Below are positions 45,437-57,537 of a stretch of DNA of 64,000 bases, in pieces. Location of the stretch: positions 90,187-154,186 of the forward strand of contig CACHOG010000002.1 in assembly GCA_902581445.1 (NCBI GenBank), given 5' to 3'. Numbering within the stretch: the first letter of the stretch is position 1; each line of letters starts with the position of its first letter. This DNA comes from an uncultured Pelagibacteraceae bacterium. GTDB taxonomy: Bacteria; Pseudomonadota; Alphaproteobacteria; Pelagibacterales; Pelagibacteraceae. The position numbers were made by a program, and so were the translations under genes. The notes under the pieces were generated by a model that saw only the letters and a list, made by a program, of their open reading frames with translations, did no database searches and was not told the origin of the DNA.

Positions 45437-45964
45437 TTGAATAATTTATTGAAAAAGAGAATTGGAATTTTAGGAGGGAGTTTTGATCCAGCGCATAAAG
45501 GTCATATTAAAATTTCACAAGAAGCAAAAAAAAGATTCAATCTAAAAAATGTTTTTTGGGTTGTTACAAAAAAAAATCCCTTTAAAAAAAAGAGTTTCTA
45601 TAGCTTGTCTCGAAGAATAACCCTCGCAAAAAAATTAAGTATTAAAAATAAATTTATAAAAGTTATTTTTGTAGAAAATAAATGTAAATCTAATAGGGCT
45701 TACAAATACATAAAATATTTGAGTAGAAAACATATTAATGATGATTTTTATTTTATAATTGGTGCTGATAATCTTATAAATTTTCATAAATGGAAAAATT
45801 GGAAGGAAATCCCGAAAGTTTGTAAAATATTAGTTTTTGATAGAGAAAATTACAAGACAAAATGTCTTAAATCTGTGGCCTATAAAAAAATTGATAGAAA
45901 AAGGTTGAAATTTATTAAATTCAACAAAGTTAATATTTCATCTTCTCAATTAAGAAAAATTTGA
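45437..45964 (+). CDS. nadD: Nicotinate-nucleotide adenylyltransferase
   Basis: A 175-residue NAD biosynthesis enzyme that adenylates nicotinate mononucleotide. GGSFDPAHKGHIKI at 13-26 contains the HxGH-type site (H20, H23), and ISSSQLR near the C-terminus is the second nucleotide motif. The start is TTG at 45437, one base after the proA stop; a second TTG at 45449 would give MKKRIGILGG. There is no ATG upstream in frame. The protein is short relative to the usual 190-215. Confidence 0.92.
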   Translation: MNNLLKKRIGILGGSFDPAHKGHIKISQEAKKRFNLKNVFWVVTKKNPFKKKSFYSLSRRITLAKKLSIKNKFIKVIFVENKCKSNRAYKYIKYLSRKHINDDFYFIIGADNLINFHKWKNWKEIPKVCKILVFDRENYKTKCLKSVAYKKIDRKRLKFIKFNKVNISSSQLRKI

Positions 45965-45982
45965 TAGTCTAGATAATAATTA

Positions 45983-46333
45983 ATGGATAAAATTTCAAAT
46001 TTAAAAGCATTAATTCTAAAAACACTAGATACCAACAAAGCTTTAGACATTGTAAGCATTGACCTAAAGAATAAAAGTTCAATCGCAGATTATATGATCA
46101 TTGCTAGTGGTACTTCATCGAGACATATTCAAGCCTTATCCGAGCAAGTAGTTGATAAAATTAAATTAAGCGGTATTAAAAATTGTAAAGTTGAAGGAAG
46201 TGAAAGCAGCGACTGGAAACTTATTGATGGTATTGATATAATAATTCATATTTTTAATCCTGAAAAAAGAAAATTTTACGAATTAGAGAAAATGTGGTCA
46301 GAACTTCTTCCAAAAGAGAAATTAATTATATGA
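45983..46333 (+). CDS. rsfS: Ribosomal silencing factor RsfS
   Basis: A 116-residue factor that binds L14 on the 50S subunit and blocks subunit joining in poor conditions. KALDIVSIDLKNKSSIADYMIIASGTSSRHIQALSEQVVDKIK and VEGSESSDWKLIDGIDIIIHIF are diagnostic. In relatives rlmH normally follows; here the next gene is ctpA, whose ATG overlaps the TGA. Confidence 0.96.
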   Translation: MDKISNLKALILKTLDTNKALDIVSIDLKNKSSIADYMIIASGTSSRHIQALSEQVVDKIKLSGIKNCKVEGSESSDWKLIDGIDIIIHIFNPEKRKFYELEKMWSELLPKEKLII

Positions 46334-47475
46334 AACTATTTAAATTAATTAGATTATTATTTTTAATAATATTTCTCTTTTCAAAACCTTCACATAGTGC
46401 AAATGATGAAACCACTATCTACGAAAAAATTGATATTTTTAGTGATGTTCTTGACAAAATTAATAAAGAATATGTGGATGAAATTAATCAGAATGAAGTT
46501 ATGGATGCAGCAATTAATGGTGTGCTTCAATCTTTAGACCCTTATTCGGCATATATGTCTCCGGAGAGTTTTGATAGCATGAGAACTGAAACAAGTGGTG
46601 AATTTGGTGGTTTAGGTATTGAGGTAAGTATGGAAGCTGGTGTTGTAAAGGTCATTTCACCTTTGGACGAGTCACCAGCATACGAAGCTGGGGTAAAAGC
46701 AGGAGATTATATTGTAAAAATAAATGAACATCAGGTTCAAGGTAAAACTTTAAGTGAAGCGGTAGATTTAATGAGAGGACCTGTTGGCTCAGATATAGAA
46801 ATTACTGTTAGACGAATAGGAGAAAGGAAAGCTTTAGTTTTTAATATCACAAGAAAAATAATCAAAATTCAGTCTGTTAAATCAAAAAAGATAGATAAAA
46901 ATATTGGGTATATTAGATTAACGGCTTTTAATGAAAATAGTAGTTCGCAAGTAAGAAAAAAAATAAAAGAGTTCGATAAAGATAAAAATATTAAAGGGTA
47001 TATATTAGATTTAAGAAATAATCCTGGAGGATTACTTTCTCAAGCGATAAAAATTTCTGATTTCTTTCTTTCAAATGGAGAGATTGTTTCTACTAAATCA
47101 AGAAAAGAAAATGAAAATAGAAAATGGTTTGCAAATGAAGGCGACATACTAAATGGAAAAACTTTAGTAGTATTAATTAATAATGGCTCAGCTTCCGCAT
47201 CTGAGATATTAGCAGGGGCTTTAAAAGATCATAAAAGGGCTATACTTATTGGAGAGACTACTTATGGTAAAGGCTCAGTACAATCAATTATTCCATTAAA
47301 AAATAAAGGAGCTATAAGATTAACTATTTCAAAATATTATCTCCCTTCCGGAGTCTCAATTTCTGAAGTTGGAGTTGACCCAGATATTGAAGTCTCTGAA
47401 GGTTCTGACGAGTTTAGAATTGATACAGAAAGTGATAATCAATTAGACTTTGCTGTAAAACTTTTAAACGGCTAA
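46330..47475 (+). CDS. ctpA: C-terminal processing peptidase (S41)
   Basis: A 381-residue periplasmic serine protease. An N-terminal signal/anchor helix (about 5-20) is followed by a PDZ domain (about 90-170) and the S41 core: NNGSASASEILAGAL with catalytic Ser289 and YGKGSVQ with general base Lys314. It trims envelope proteins; in other bacteria it also acts on peptidoglycan hydrolases. The ATG at 46330, overlapping the rsfS stop, is preferred over an in-frame GTG at 46294 because the hydrophobic leader begins here. In relatives envC often lies upstream; it is absent here. Confidence 0.95.
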   Translation: MKLFKLIRLLFLIIFLFSKPSHSANDETTIYEKIDIFSDVLDKINKEYVDEINQNEVMDAAINGVLQSLDPYSAYMSPESFDSMRTETSGEFGGLGIEVSMEAGVVKVISPLDESPAYEAGVKAGDYIVKINEHQVQGKTLSEAVDLMRGPVGSDIEITVRRIGERKALVFNITRKIIKIQSVKSKKIDKNIGYIRLTAFNENSSSQVRKKIKEFDKDKNIKGYILDLRNNPGGLLSQAIKISDFFLSNGEIVSTKSRKENENRKWFANEGDILNGKTLVVLINNGSASASEILAGALKDHKRAILIGETTYGKGSVQSIIPLKNKGAIRLTISKYYLPSGVSISEVGVDPDIEVSEGSDEFRIDTESDNQLDFAVKLLNG

Positions 47476-47476
47476 A

Positions 47477-47956
47477 ATGAAGACTGATTTTCAAAAACTG
47501 CCACTAAGAGACGGTGTGGGGATAGTAGTTTTAAATTCAAAAAATAAAGTGTTTGTTGCAAAAAGAATTGATAATCCAAAAAATTTTTGGCAAATGCCTC
47601 AGGGAGGTAAAGATAAAAGTGAAAATTATTTTGAGGCAGCAATAAGAGAACTTCAAGAGGAAACAAGTATAAAAAATGTTACGCTAATTAAAGAAATCGA
47701 TGATTTTATTACCTACTTACTTCCAAATCATCTTTTAGGGATTATATGGAGAGGAAAATTTAAAGGTCAAAAACAAAAATGGTTTATTATGAAATTTAAC
47801 GGTTCTGACAATGAGATTAATGTGAACACTCCTAAACCTGAATTCCTAGAGTGGAAATGGGTGGATATTGATCAATTAATTGATGTTGTAGTTGACTTTA
47901 AAAGAGATGTTTACAAAAAAGTTACTACTGAGATAAAAAAAGTAGTTGCTAATTAG
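47477..47956 (+). CDS. rppH: RNA pyrophosphohydrolase
   Basis: A 159-residue Nudix hydrolase that removes pyrophosphate from the 5' end of mRNAs, starting decay. FWQMPQGGKDKSENYFEAAIRELQEETS holds the Nudix box from Gly43, with REL-Q-EE at 57-62; the box ends in Ser in place of the usual Gly. RDGVGIVVLN at the start is typical. It begins one base after ctpA's stop; its 3' end overlaps the convergent atpC by eight bases with no terminator. Confidence 0.95.
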   Translation: MKTDFQKLPLRDGVGIVVLNSKNKVFVAKRIDNPKNFWQMPQGGKDKSENYFEAAIRELQEETSIKNVTLIKEIDDFITYLLPNHLLGIIWRGKFKGQKQKWFIMKFNGSDNEINVNTPKPEFLEWKWVDIDQLIDVVVDFKRDVYKKVTTEIKKVVAN

Positions 47957-48346
47957 AGTTTATAGATTTTAGTACATCGATTTTTTGAGATATTAAAAAT
48001 CTACTTTGATCGTCTAAATCCTCTTTGCTTAAAAGTTTTTCTGTATCACTTAATGACTGTGATACATAGCTTCTATCAATTTTATCTAGACTAAATATCG
48101 AACTTGTCAAAATTGATAATGTATTATCTTTAAATTCTATTATACCATCTTCAACATAATATTTATCTTCTCCACTCTTTGAAAAAACTTTAAGTATTCC
48201 TGGCTTTAGAAACGAAATAATAGAAATATGATCTTTTAATATACCCATATCTCCTTCATAAGCAGGTACTAAAACCTCTGTAACATCTTCTTTGCTAAGA
48301 AATGATTTTTCAGGATTAACTATTTCTAACTTAAATTCTTCACTCA

Positions 48347-48347
<1 letters not shown>
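47949..48347 (-). CDS. atpC: ATP synthase F1, epsilon subunit
   Basis: A 132-residue regulatory/coupling subunit of F1. FKLEIVNPEKSFLSKEDVTEVLVPAYEGDMGILKDH is the conserved beta-sandwich domain (1-85), followed by the two C-terminal helices. The start overlaps the atpD stop by one base. It is the last gene of the atpHAGDC run. Confidence 0.95.
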
Positions 48348-50640
<2,293 letters not shown>

Positions 50641-50642
50641 AC

Positions 50643-52175
50643 TTACTTCAATCCTTTTTTAAATTCGTTAATTAGATCAATTAGCATTTTTTCTGCATTT
50701 TCTTCTAATTTTCCTGAACTTGAAATTGAATCTAAAATTTCTGGTTTATCAGATTTACATTTTTGCAGAATTTTATTTTCAAAATCAGATATATCTTTTT
50801 GGTCAATATCATCAAGGTATCCTCTAACACCGCAGAATACAGAAACTACTTGTTCAGCAACTGTCATTGGTGAGAATTGTTTTTGTTTTAAAAGTTCTGT
50901 TAATTTCGATCCTCTATTTAACAATTTTTGTGTTGATGCATCTAAATCAGAACCAAATTGTGCAAATGCAGCCATTTCTCTGTATTGTGCTAATTCTAGT
51001 TTCATTGATCCAGAAACTTTTTTCATTCCTTTTGTTTGAGCAGCTGATCCTACTCGTGAAACTGACAAACCTACGTTAATAGCTGGTCTTATACCTTGGT
51101 TAAATAGATTTGTTTCTAAGAATATTTGTCCGTCAGTAATAGATATTACATTAGTTGGAATATAAGCAGAAACGTCGCCTGCTTGTGTTTCAATAATTGG
51201 TAATGCCGTTAATGATCCTCCGCCATGTTCATCTCCAAGTTTTGCAGCTCTTTCGAGTAATCTGCTGTGAAGGTAAAATACATCTCCAGGGTAAGCTTCT
51301 CTTCCAGGAGGTCTTCTCAATAATAATGACATTTGTCTATAGGCAACTGCTTGTTTGGAAAGATCATCGTATATAATCAAAGCGTGCATGCCATTGTCTC
51401 TAAAAAACTCTCCCATAGCACATCCTGTATATGGCGCTAGAAATTGCAAAGGTGCAGCGTCTGATGCTGTAGCTGCAACTATAGTTGTGTATTCCATAGC
51501 GCCAGCTTCTTCTAAAGTTTTCTGAATTTGTCTTACCGTTGATCTTTTTTGTCCAATTGCAACATATATACAATACAATTTCTGTTTTTCATCTCCACTT
51601 TCGTTTATTTTTTTTTGATTTATTATTGTATCTACGGCAACCGCTGTTTTTCCTGTTTGTCTATCACCTATGATTAATTCTCTTTGTCCTCTTCCAATTG
51701 GAACTAAACTATCAATTGCTTTTAAACCTGACTGCATTGGTTCACTTACAGATTTTCTTGGAATAATTCCTGGAGCTTTTACTTCAACTCTACTTTTTTT
51801 TACATTTTTATCTAAAGCACCCTTCCCATCAATCGGATTTCCTAATCCATCTACTACTCTACCAAGCAACTCTTTTCCAACAGGAGTATCAACGATTTCT
51901 CCTGTTCTTTTTACTGTGTCACCTTCTTTAATTGCCTTATCATCTCCAAATATAACAACACCAACGTTTTCACTCTCTAAATTTAAAGCCATACCTTTAG
52001 ATCCATCTACGAACTCTACCATTTCACCTGCTTGGACATTGTCTAAACCATAAACTCTTGCTATACCATCTCCAACGGACAAAACCTGTCCAACTTCTGT
52101 AATTTCGGCTTTATCTCCAAATTTTTTAATTTGCTCTTTTAATATTTTTGTAACTTCTGAAGGATTTATTTCCAT
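50643..52175 (-). CDS. atpA: ATP synthase F1, alpha subunit
   Basis: A 510-residue non-catalytic nucleotide-binding subunit. P-loop [58 protein letters not shown] and [11 protein letters not shown] are conserved. It starts on the base after atpH's stop. Confidence 0.99.
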   Translation of the reverse strand: MEINPSEVTKILKEQIKKFGDKAEITEVGQVLSVGDGIARVYGLDNVQAGEMVEFVDGSKGMALNLESENVGVVIFGDDKAIKEGDTVKRTGEIVDTPVGKELLGRVVDGLGNPIDGKGALDKNVKKSRVEVKAPGIIPRKSVSEPMQSGLKAIDSLVPIGRGQRELIIGDRQTGKTAVAVDTIINQKKINESGDEKQKLYCIYVAIGQKRSTVRQIQKTLEEAGAMEYTTIVAATASDAAPLQFLAPYTGCAMGEFFRDNGMHALIIYDDLSKQAVAYRQMSLLLRRPPGREAYPGDVFYLHSRLLERAAKLGDEHGGGSLTALPIIETQAGDVSAYIPTNVISITDGQIFLETNLFNQGIRPAINVGLSVSRVGSAAQTKGMKKVSGSMKLELAQYREMAAFAQFGSDLDASTQKLLNRGSKLTELLKQKQFSPMTVAEQVVSVFCGVRGYLDDIDQKDISDFENKILQKCKSDKPEILDSISSSGKLEENAEKMLIDLINEFKKGLK

Positions 52176-52733
52176 TTATGCCTCAACCATTTGTTTTTCT
52201 AATTTTTGTAATTTATTTTTTATTGATGTGTCAATCATAGTACTGCCAACTTGCAAAATTAATCCTCCAACTAAACTCTTGTCGTTTTTATAAGTAAGTT
52301 TTATTTTTGAATTAAAGGAATTCGAGAGATCATTTTTAATATTTTCTACATCACTTTCACTTAAATCTTTTGCTGAAATTAATTCTGCTTTTATTTCTCC
52401 TCTTTTCTTTGAACAAGTTTCAATAAATTCTTTTAAAATTTTATCAACATAGAAGAATCTCCTTTTATGAATAAGAAAAAATAGAAATTTTTTTAACAAC
52501 TCATTCATATTTGTTTTTTCTGAAATAGAATCGATCAAATTTTCCAACTCTTTCTTGCTTATTGTAGGACTTTTAATGCAAAACTTTAAATCTTCGCTTT
52601 TAGATATCAGATCAACTATTGTTAATGCCTGTTTCTCTACGTCATTTACAGAGTCTGACTCAAGAGCTAACTCATAAAGAGCCAGAGAATATCTGCTAAA
52701 AGCTACTTCAGAGAGACTATTTTTTTTGCTCAA
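52176..52733 (-). CDS. atpH: ATP synthase F1, delta subunit
   Basis: A 185-residue stator subunit linking the top of F1 to the F0 b stalk. RYSLALYELALESDSVN near the N-terminus and the C-terminal LVGGLILQVGSTMIDTSIKNKLQKL are typical of OSCP/delta. The best start is TTG at 52733 with AAAGGA nine bases before it; no in-frame ATG is close. It opens the atpHAGDC run. F0 genes are elsewhere, as usual in alphaproteobacteria. Confidence 0.93.
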   Translation of the reverse strand: MSKKNSLSEVAFSRYSLALYELALESDSVNDVEKQALTIVDLISKSEDLKFCIKSPTISKKELENLIDSISEKTNMNELLKKFLFFLIHKRRFFYVDKILKEFIETCSKKRGEIKAELISAKDLSESDVENIKNDLSNSFNSKIKLTYKNDKSLVGGLILQVGSTMIDTSIKNKLQKLEKQMVEA

Positions 52734-52790
52734 CTTAGATCCTTTATGAATTGATGAATTTAAAAATTCGAAAATTAAGTAACATATGAG

Positions 52791-52819
52791 ACTATTGTCT
52801 TCAAGTACCTCGTTGTCAA
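52791..52819 (-). promoter_or_regulatory. Possible promoter of atpHAGDC
   Basis: On the minus strand, a perfect TTGACA (52819-52814), 17-base spacer, and AATAGT (52796-52791). It lies in the 107-base priA-atpH spacer and would give a leader of about 50 bases. Confidence 0.5.
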
Positions 52820-52840
52820 AATAGGTTAATTTTTTGCTTA

Positions 52841-54796
52841 TTAATTGAAGTTTATTGGGTCGACATCAACCGTCAGTTTTATTCCATTTAAAAATTTGAA
52901 ATTTGAGATCAAAGTTGCCAATTTTTTTTGAATATTTAAGGATTTTTTGGATCTAATTAATAGTCTTACTCTAAACTTTTTTCTGATACGAAATATTGGG
53001 GAATTTACTGGTCCTAATACTTTACCATCTAAAATTTTTTCAATGTAAATTTTAAATCTCTTTGCTTCTTGCTCGGTTTTTTTTTCGTTTGAACCAGTAA
53101 CTATTAATGAAATAAATCTTTGAAAAGGGGGTAATCCATTTATTTTTCTCAACTCCAGCTCTTTTTCTAAAAAAATTTCTGGGTCTTCATTTGTAATATC
53201 CGAGATCATGTTTTTGTTTAAATTATAAGTTTGAAAATATACCATTGCAGGTTTTCCTGCTCTGCCTGCTCTGCCTGAAAGTTGATGATAAAGTTGTAAA
53301 TTTTTTTCTGTACCTCTTAAATCATGTCCTTGGGAGCTAAGATCGATATCTACGACAACAATACAATTTAAATGTGGGAAATGAAAACCTTTAGAAATTA
53401 ATTGTGTTCCTATCAAAATTTGAATTTTATTATCAACTATTTTTTTTAATATATCCTTAGAATTTTTTTTATTCATTGTATCGCTGGAAAAAATTAATTG
53501 ATTTTGCGAAGGAAATTTTTTTTTAACCTCCTCAGCAATCCTCTCAACCCCAGGGCCATAAAAAACTAAATCACATTTTTTATTATCCTTACATTCCAAA
53601 TTAATTTGTGATTTAAATCCACAATAATGACATAACAAAATTTCTTTTGTTTTATGGTAAACGAGATTAATTGAGCAATTTGGGCAAGCAAATATTTTTA
53701 AGCATTTTTTACAAAAAACGTTTGGTGCAAAACCTCTACGATTTACAAAAAATAATACCTGATCATTAATTGACAAATGATATTTTACTTTTTCAATTAT
53801 CTCTTTAGATAACCAGGAATTAGGTTCTAACTTTGTTTTATTTAAATTAACTATTTCATAATTTGGTAAAGAAGCCTTTTCAAATCTTTCTGATATTTTA
53901 GAAACAGAAAATTTTCCTTTTTTTATGTTATTAAAAGTTTCTAACGAGGGAATAGATGTAACTAAGTTAATTGGAAAATTTTCAAAGAAAGCTCTTGATA
54001 TGGCCATATCTCTCGCATTGTAAATTACTCCTTCATCTTGCTTGAATGACTGATCATGCTCTTCATCAACAATAATAAGTCCTAAATCACTAAAAGGAAG
54101 AAACAAAGAGGACCTTGCTCCAATTACTATTTTTATTTTATTATTTACAACTCCGTTCCAAATAATTTTTCTATTCTTTTGGCTTATTCCAGAATGCCAT
54201 ATCGCAGGATAAAAACCGAAAAACTCCGTAAATTTTTTTTCAAATTGTGATATTAATCCTATTTCTGGAAGTAAAATTAAACACTGTCTAGACTTGTCGA
54301 GGATTTTTTTTATCGCATGGAAATAAACAATAGTTTTGCCTGACCCAGTAACTCCTTGGATAACGTGAACCCTAAATTCGTTACTTTTTTTTTCTATTTT
54401 TTTTAAACTATCTTTCTGTGTTTTGGTTAAATTAAATATTTTTTTTTTAAAATTTATAGAATAATTTTGTAGTTCATGTTTTGGAAATTCCTCTAAATTA
54501 CTATTATTTAATAAACTTAATTTTAAGGCCATACCTTTTGGAATAACATTATATTCTGCAAACCAATTTATAAAGTTGACCATTTTTTTATTAAGATTTG
54601 GTACATTAAGCTTTTTTATAATTTTTTTTGTTTGAAATTTTTTTTCTGTATTCTTTTCAAATTCATCCCAAACAACTCCAACGGTTTTTGTTTTTCCGAA
54701 TGGCACCTCTACATAATCGCCTAGTCTTAATATTAAATTAGTTTCGTAGGTGAAAGGATGATTGAATATTTTTGGTAAAAGAATCGGAATTTTCAT
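52841..54796 (-). CDS. priA: Primosomal replication restart helicase PriA
   Basis: A 651-residue helicase that reloads the replisome at repaired forks. The N-terminal 3'-DNA-binding domain (1-105) is present; helicase motifs include GVTGSGKT at 148-155, IIVDEEHDQSFKQ and SGRAGRAGKP; the zinc region has four CxxC pairs or equivalents (CKKCLKIFACPNC, LLCHYC, ECKDNKKC). It is about 80 residues shorter than E. coli PriA. The position between lpd and atpH (priA-atpH adjacency) is normal for alphaproteobacteria. Confidence 0.96.
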   Translation of the reverse strand: MKIPILLPKIFNHPFTYETNLILRLGDYVEVPFGKTKTVGVVWDEFEKNTEKKFQTKKIIKKLNVPNLNKKMVNFINWFAEYNVIPKGMALKLSLLNNSNLEEFPKHELQNYSINFKKKIFNLTKTQKDSLKKIEKKSNEFRVHVIQGVTGSGKTIVYFHAIKKILDKSRQCLILLPEIGLISQFEKKFTEFFGFYPAIWHSGISQKNRKIIWNGVVNNKIKIVIGARSSLFLPFSDLGLIIVDEEHDQSFKQDEGVIYNARDMAISRAFFENFPINLVTSIPSLETFNNIKKGKFSVSKISERFEKASLPNYEIVNLNKTKLEPNSWLSKEIIEKVKYHLSINDQVLFFVNRRGFAPNVFCKKCLKIFACPNCSINLVYHKTKEILLCHYCGFKSQINLECKDNKKCDLVFYGPGVERIAEEVKKKFPSQNQLIFSSDTMNKKNSKDILKKIVDNKIQILIGTQLISKGFHFPHLNCIVVVDIDLSSQGHDLRGTEKNLQLYHQLSGRAGRAGKPAMVYFQTYNLNKNMISDITNEDPEIFLEKELELRKINGLPPFQRFISLIVTGSNEKKTEQEAKRFKIYIEKILDGKVLGPVNSPIFRIRKKFRVRLLIRSKKSLNIQKKLATLISNFKFLNGIKLTVDVDPINFN

Positions 54797-54817
54797 TGAT
54801 TTATATTATGCTTTTTT

Positions 54818-56218
54818 TTAAGAGTGTATTGCTCTTTTTTCTACAGATAAAGCTGCTTCTTTAATTGCTTCAGAAAAAGTGGGATGGGCATGGCAAGTCC
54901 TGGCAATATCTTCTGAACTAGCGCCAAATTCCATAGCAACAGCCATTTCTGCAATCATTTCTCCAACGTGCGATCCAATCATGTGAACACCTAATACCTT
55001 GTCAGTCTTTTCATCTGCTAATATTTTGACAAAACCTTCTGCATTATTAACAGTTTTAGCTCTTGAATTAGCCATAAAAGGAAATTTGCCAACTTTGTAT
55101 TTTATATTACCTTCTTTTAATTGCTCTTCTGTTTTTCCGATAACAGCAACTTCAGGAGATGTGTAAATTACTCCAGGAATTAAGTCATAATTTACATGTC
55201 CCGATTGACCCGCTATCAATTCTGCAACCGCTATACCTTCTTCTTCAGCCTTGTGTGCTAACATTGGACCTGAGATCACATCACCTATTGCAAAAATATT
55301 TTTTGTGCTAGTTCTAAATTCTTTATTTACTTTAATTCTTTTTTTATTATCTAATCTCACACCAATTTTTTCTAAATTAAGATTTTTCGTATTTGCTTTT
55401 CTTCCAACAGAAATTAAAACAACATCTGCAATTAATTCACTATTTTTGCCAGTTTTATCTTGAATTAAAACTTTTGCAGAATTTTTTTCATTTTTGATAT
55501 TTTGTACTTTTGTCTCAAGATGAAAAATAATTCCCTGTTTTTTCAGAATTTTTAAAAACTCTGAGGAGATTTCTTTATCCATTCCTGGTGTGATATAGTT
55601 TAATGCTTCAACTACATGCACTTCTGAACCTAGTCTAGACCATACAGACCCCATTTCAAGACCAATATATCCACCTCCTACTATAACCATTTTTTTTGGT
55701 ACATTTTTAAGATCAAGAGCACCAGATGAAGATAGAATAATTTTTTCATCAAACTTAACTCCAGGTAGCTCAACTGGTATTGAACCCGTAGAAATAATTA
55801 TATTATCTGTATTTAAAGAAATTTTTTTATTATCTTTTGTTGTTACTAAAACTTCGTTTGCAGATGCTATAGAACCGATTCCATTGAAATGAGAGACTTT
55901 ATTTTTTTTGAACAAAAATTCGACTCCTTTTGTAAGAATTGAGACTGATTTTTCCTTATTTTTCATCATCTTTTCTAAATTTAATTTTACCTCACCTACT
56001 TCAATTCCCAGATTTTGTAATTTTTTTGCTTTTTGGAATTTTTCCGACAAATTCAGTAAACTTTTTGATGGTATACAACCTACATTAAGACAAGTACCAC
56101 CAAGTGTATTTCGAGCCTCTACACATGCCGTTTTAAAGCCTAATTGTGATAATCTTATTGCACACACATAACCACCAGGGCCACCTCCAATTACTACTGC
56201 TTGAAATTTTTCAGACAT
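54818..56218 (-). CDS. lpdA: Dihydrolipoamide dehydrogenase (E3)
   Basis: A 466-residue flavoprotein that reoxidises lipoyl groups with NAD. VIGGGPGGYVCAIRLSQLG binds FAD, GGTCLNVGCIPSK holds the redox-active disulfide, VVGGGYIGLEMGSVW binds NAD, and HAHPTFSEA near the C-terminus contains the catalytic His. It directly follows sucB with a one-base overlap, so it is the E3 of 2-oxoglutarate dehydrogenase and possibly of other complexes. Confidence 0.98.
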   Translation of the reverse strand: MSEKFQAVVIGGGPGGYVCAIRLSQLGFKTACVEARNTLGGTCLNVGCIPSKSLLNLSEKFQKAKKLQNLGIEVGEVKLNLEKMMKNKEKSVSILTKGVEFLFKKNKVSHFNGIGSIASANEVLVTTKDNKKISLNTDNIIISTGSIPVELPGVKFDEKIILSSSGALDLKNVPKKMVIVGGGYIGLEMGSVWSRLGSEVHVVEALNYITPGMDKEISSEFLKILKKQGIIFHLETKVQNIKNEKNSAKVLIQDKTGKNSELIADVVLISVGRKANTKNLNLEKIGVRLDNKKRIKVNKEFRTSTKNIFAIGDVISGPMLAHKAEEEGIAVAELIAGQSGHVNYDLIPGVIYTSPEVAVIGKTEEQLKEGNIKYKVGKFPFMANSRAKTVNNAEGFVKILADEKTDKVLGVHMIGSHVGEMIAEMAVAMEFGASSEDIARTCHAHPTFSEAIKEAALSVEKRAIHS

Positions 56219-57537
56219 TAAATTTCTAAAAATAATTTTTCTGGATTCTCTAATTTTTCTTTTATTAATTTTAAAAATGAAACAGAGTCTTTACCATCAA
56301 TTATTCTATGATCATATGAAAGTGCTAAATACATGACAGGTCTAACTTTAATACCACCATCAACTACAACAGGTCTATCAACAATATTATGCATGCCTAG
56401 AACTCCTGATTGGGGTAAATTTAGAATTGGAGTAGAAAGCATTGAGCCGTAAACACCACCATTGCTTATAGTAAATGTTCCCCCTTGAAGATCTTCGATG
56501 TTTAGCTTGCCGTCTCTTGCCTTCTCAGAGATTGTTTTAATTTCGTTCTCAATTTGAGCAAAAGACATTTCGTCTGCATTTTTTAAAACAGGAACCACTA
56601 ATCCTTTATCAGTAGCGACAGCAAAACTTATATTATAATAATTTTTATAGACTATTTCTTCGCCGTCTATTTCAGCGTTAACAGCTGGAAATAATTTTAG
56701 AGCTTCAATGCTTGCTTTTACAAAAAAAGACATAAATCCAAGCTTAATTCCGTATTTTTTTAAAAAATCATCCTGATAATCTTTTCTCATTTTTATAACA
56801 TTAGACATATCAACTTCATTAAATGTAGTTAAAAGGGCAGCATTTTCTTGTGCTTGTTTTAGTCTTTTTGCAATTGTCTGTCTCAATCTGCTCATTTTAA
56901 TTCTTTCTTCTTGTCCAAATTTAATTTTTCTTTCTGAGGGTTTTGGAGATTTTGACATTAAATTTATTAAATCGCCTTTTAGAATTTGGCCATCTTTTCC
57001 TGATCCTTGTATTGATTTTAAATCTATTTTATTTTCGGCAACAATTTTTCTTACTGACGGAGAAAGTGTATTTGACAAATTATTTTTTCTAGAACCATTA
57101 GTAGGTATTTCCTCTGTAAGAACCAAAGGTTCTTCTTCTAAAGATGTTTCATCCTCTACTTCATCCTCTACTTCTTCCTCTAATTCTAAAGGTTTGACTT
57201 CCTCTACAATCTTTTCAACTTTTTTCTTTGGTGGGTCTTTCACCTTCTCAATTTTAACATCTGGTTCTATCTTTTTTATTTCTTGAACAGTCTCACTACC
57301 ATTGGCTTGAATTGATCCCAAAACGGTTCCAACTTCTACCACTTCACCATCTTTATGTTTAATGTCACCAATTGTTCCGCTTACAGGAGATGGTACCTCT
57401 AAATTTACCTTGTCAGTTTCTAATTCTACTATAGGTTCATCAACTTCTACAGTATCACCAACACTCTTTAGCCACTTGGCTATTGTTGCTTCTGTAACAC
57501 TTTCACCTAAAGCGGGTACTACAATTTTTTCATTCAT
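56218..57537 (-). CDS. sucB: 2-Oxoglutarate dehydrogenase E2 (dihydrolipoyl succinyltransferase)
   Basis: A 439-residue core subunit. One lipoyl domain carries Lys43 in ELETDKVNLEVPS; a Glu/Val/Lys/Asp-rich linker spans about 88-145; the E3-binding domain is LSPSVRKIVAENKIDLKSIQGSGKDGQILKGDL; the catalytic domain ends SYDHRIIDGKDSVSFL. It transfers the succinyl group to CoA. The linker is acidic rather than the Ala/Pro-rich type. Confidence 0.98.
   Translation of the reverse strand: MNEKIVVPALGESVTEATIAKWLKSVGDTVEVDEPIVELETDKVNLEVPSPVSGTIGDIKHKDGEVVEVGTVLGSIQANGSETVQEIKKIEPDVKIEKVKDPPKKKVEKIVEEVKPLELEEEVEDEVEDETSLEEEPLVLTEEIPTNGSRKNNLSNTLSPSVRKIVAENKIDLKSIQGSGKDGQILKGDLINLMSKSPKPSERKIKFGQEERIKMSRLRQTIAKRLKQAQENAALLTTFNEVDMSNVIKMRKDYQDDFLKKYGIKLGFMSFFVKASIEALKLFPAVNAEIDGEEIVYKNYYNISFAVATDKGLVVPVLKNADEMSFAQIENEIKTISEKARDGKLNIEDLQGGTFTISNGGVYGSMLSTPILNLPQSGVLGMHNIVDRPVVVDGGIKVRPVMYLALSYDHRIIDGKDSVSFLKLIKEKLENPEKLFLEI

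Noticed and set aside
51670-52053. 127-codon open frame opposite atpA, and similar frames opposite the NCS2 permease, sucC, mdh and pyrD
   Set aside because: All are antisense to strongly conserved genes, have no start signal and no family resemblance.
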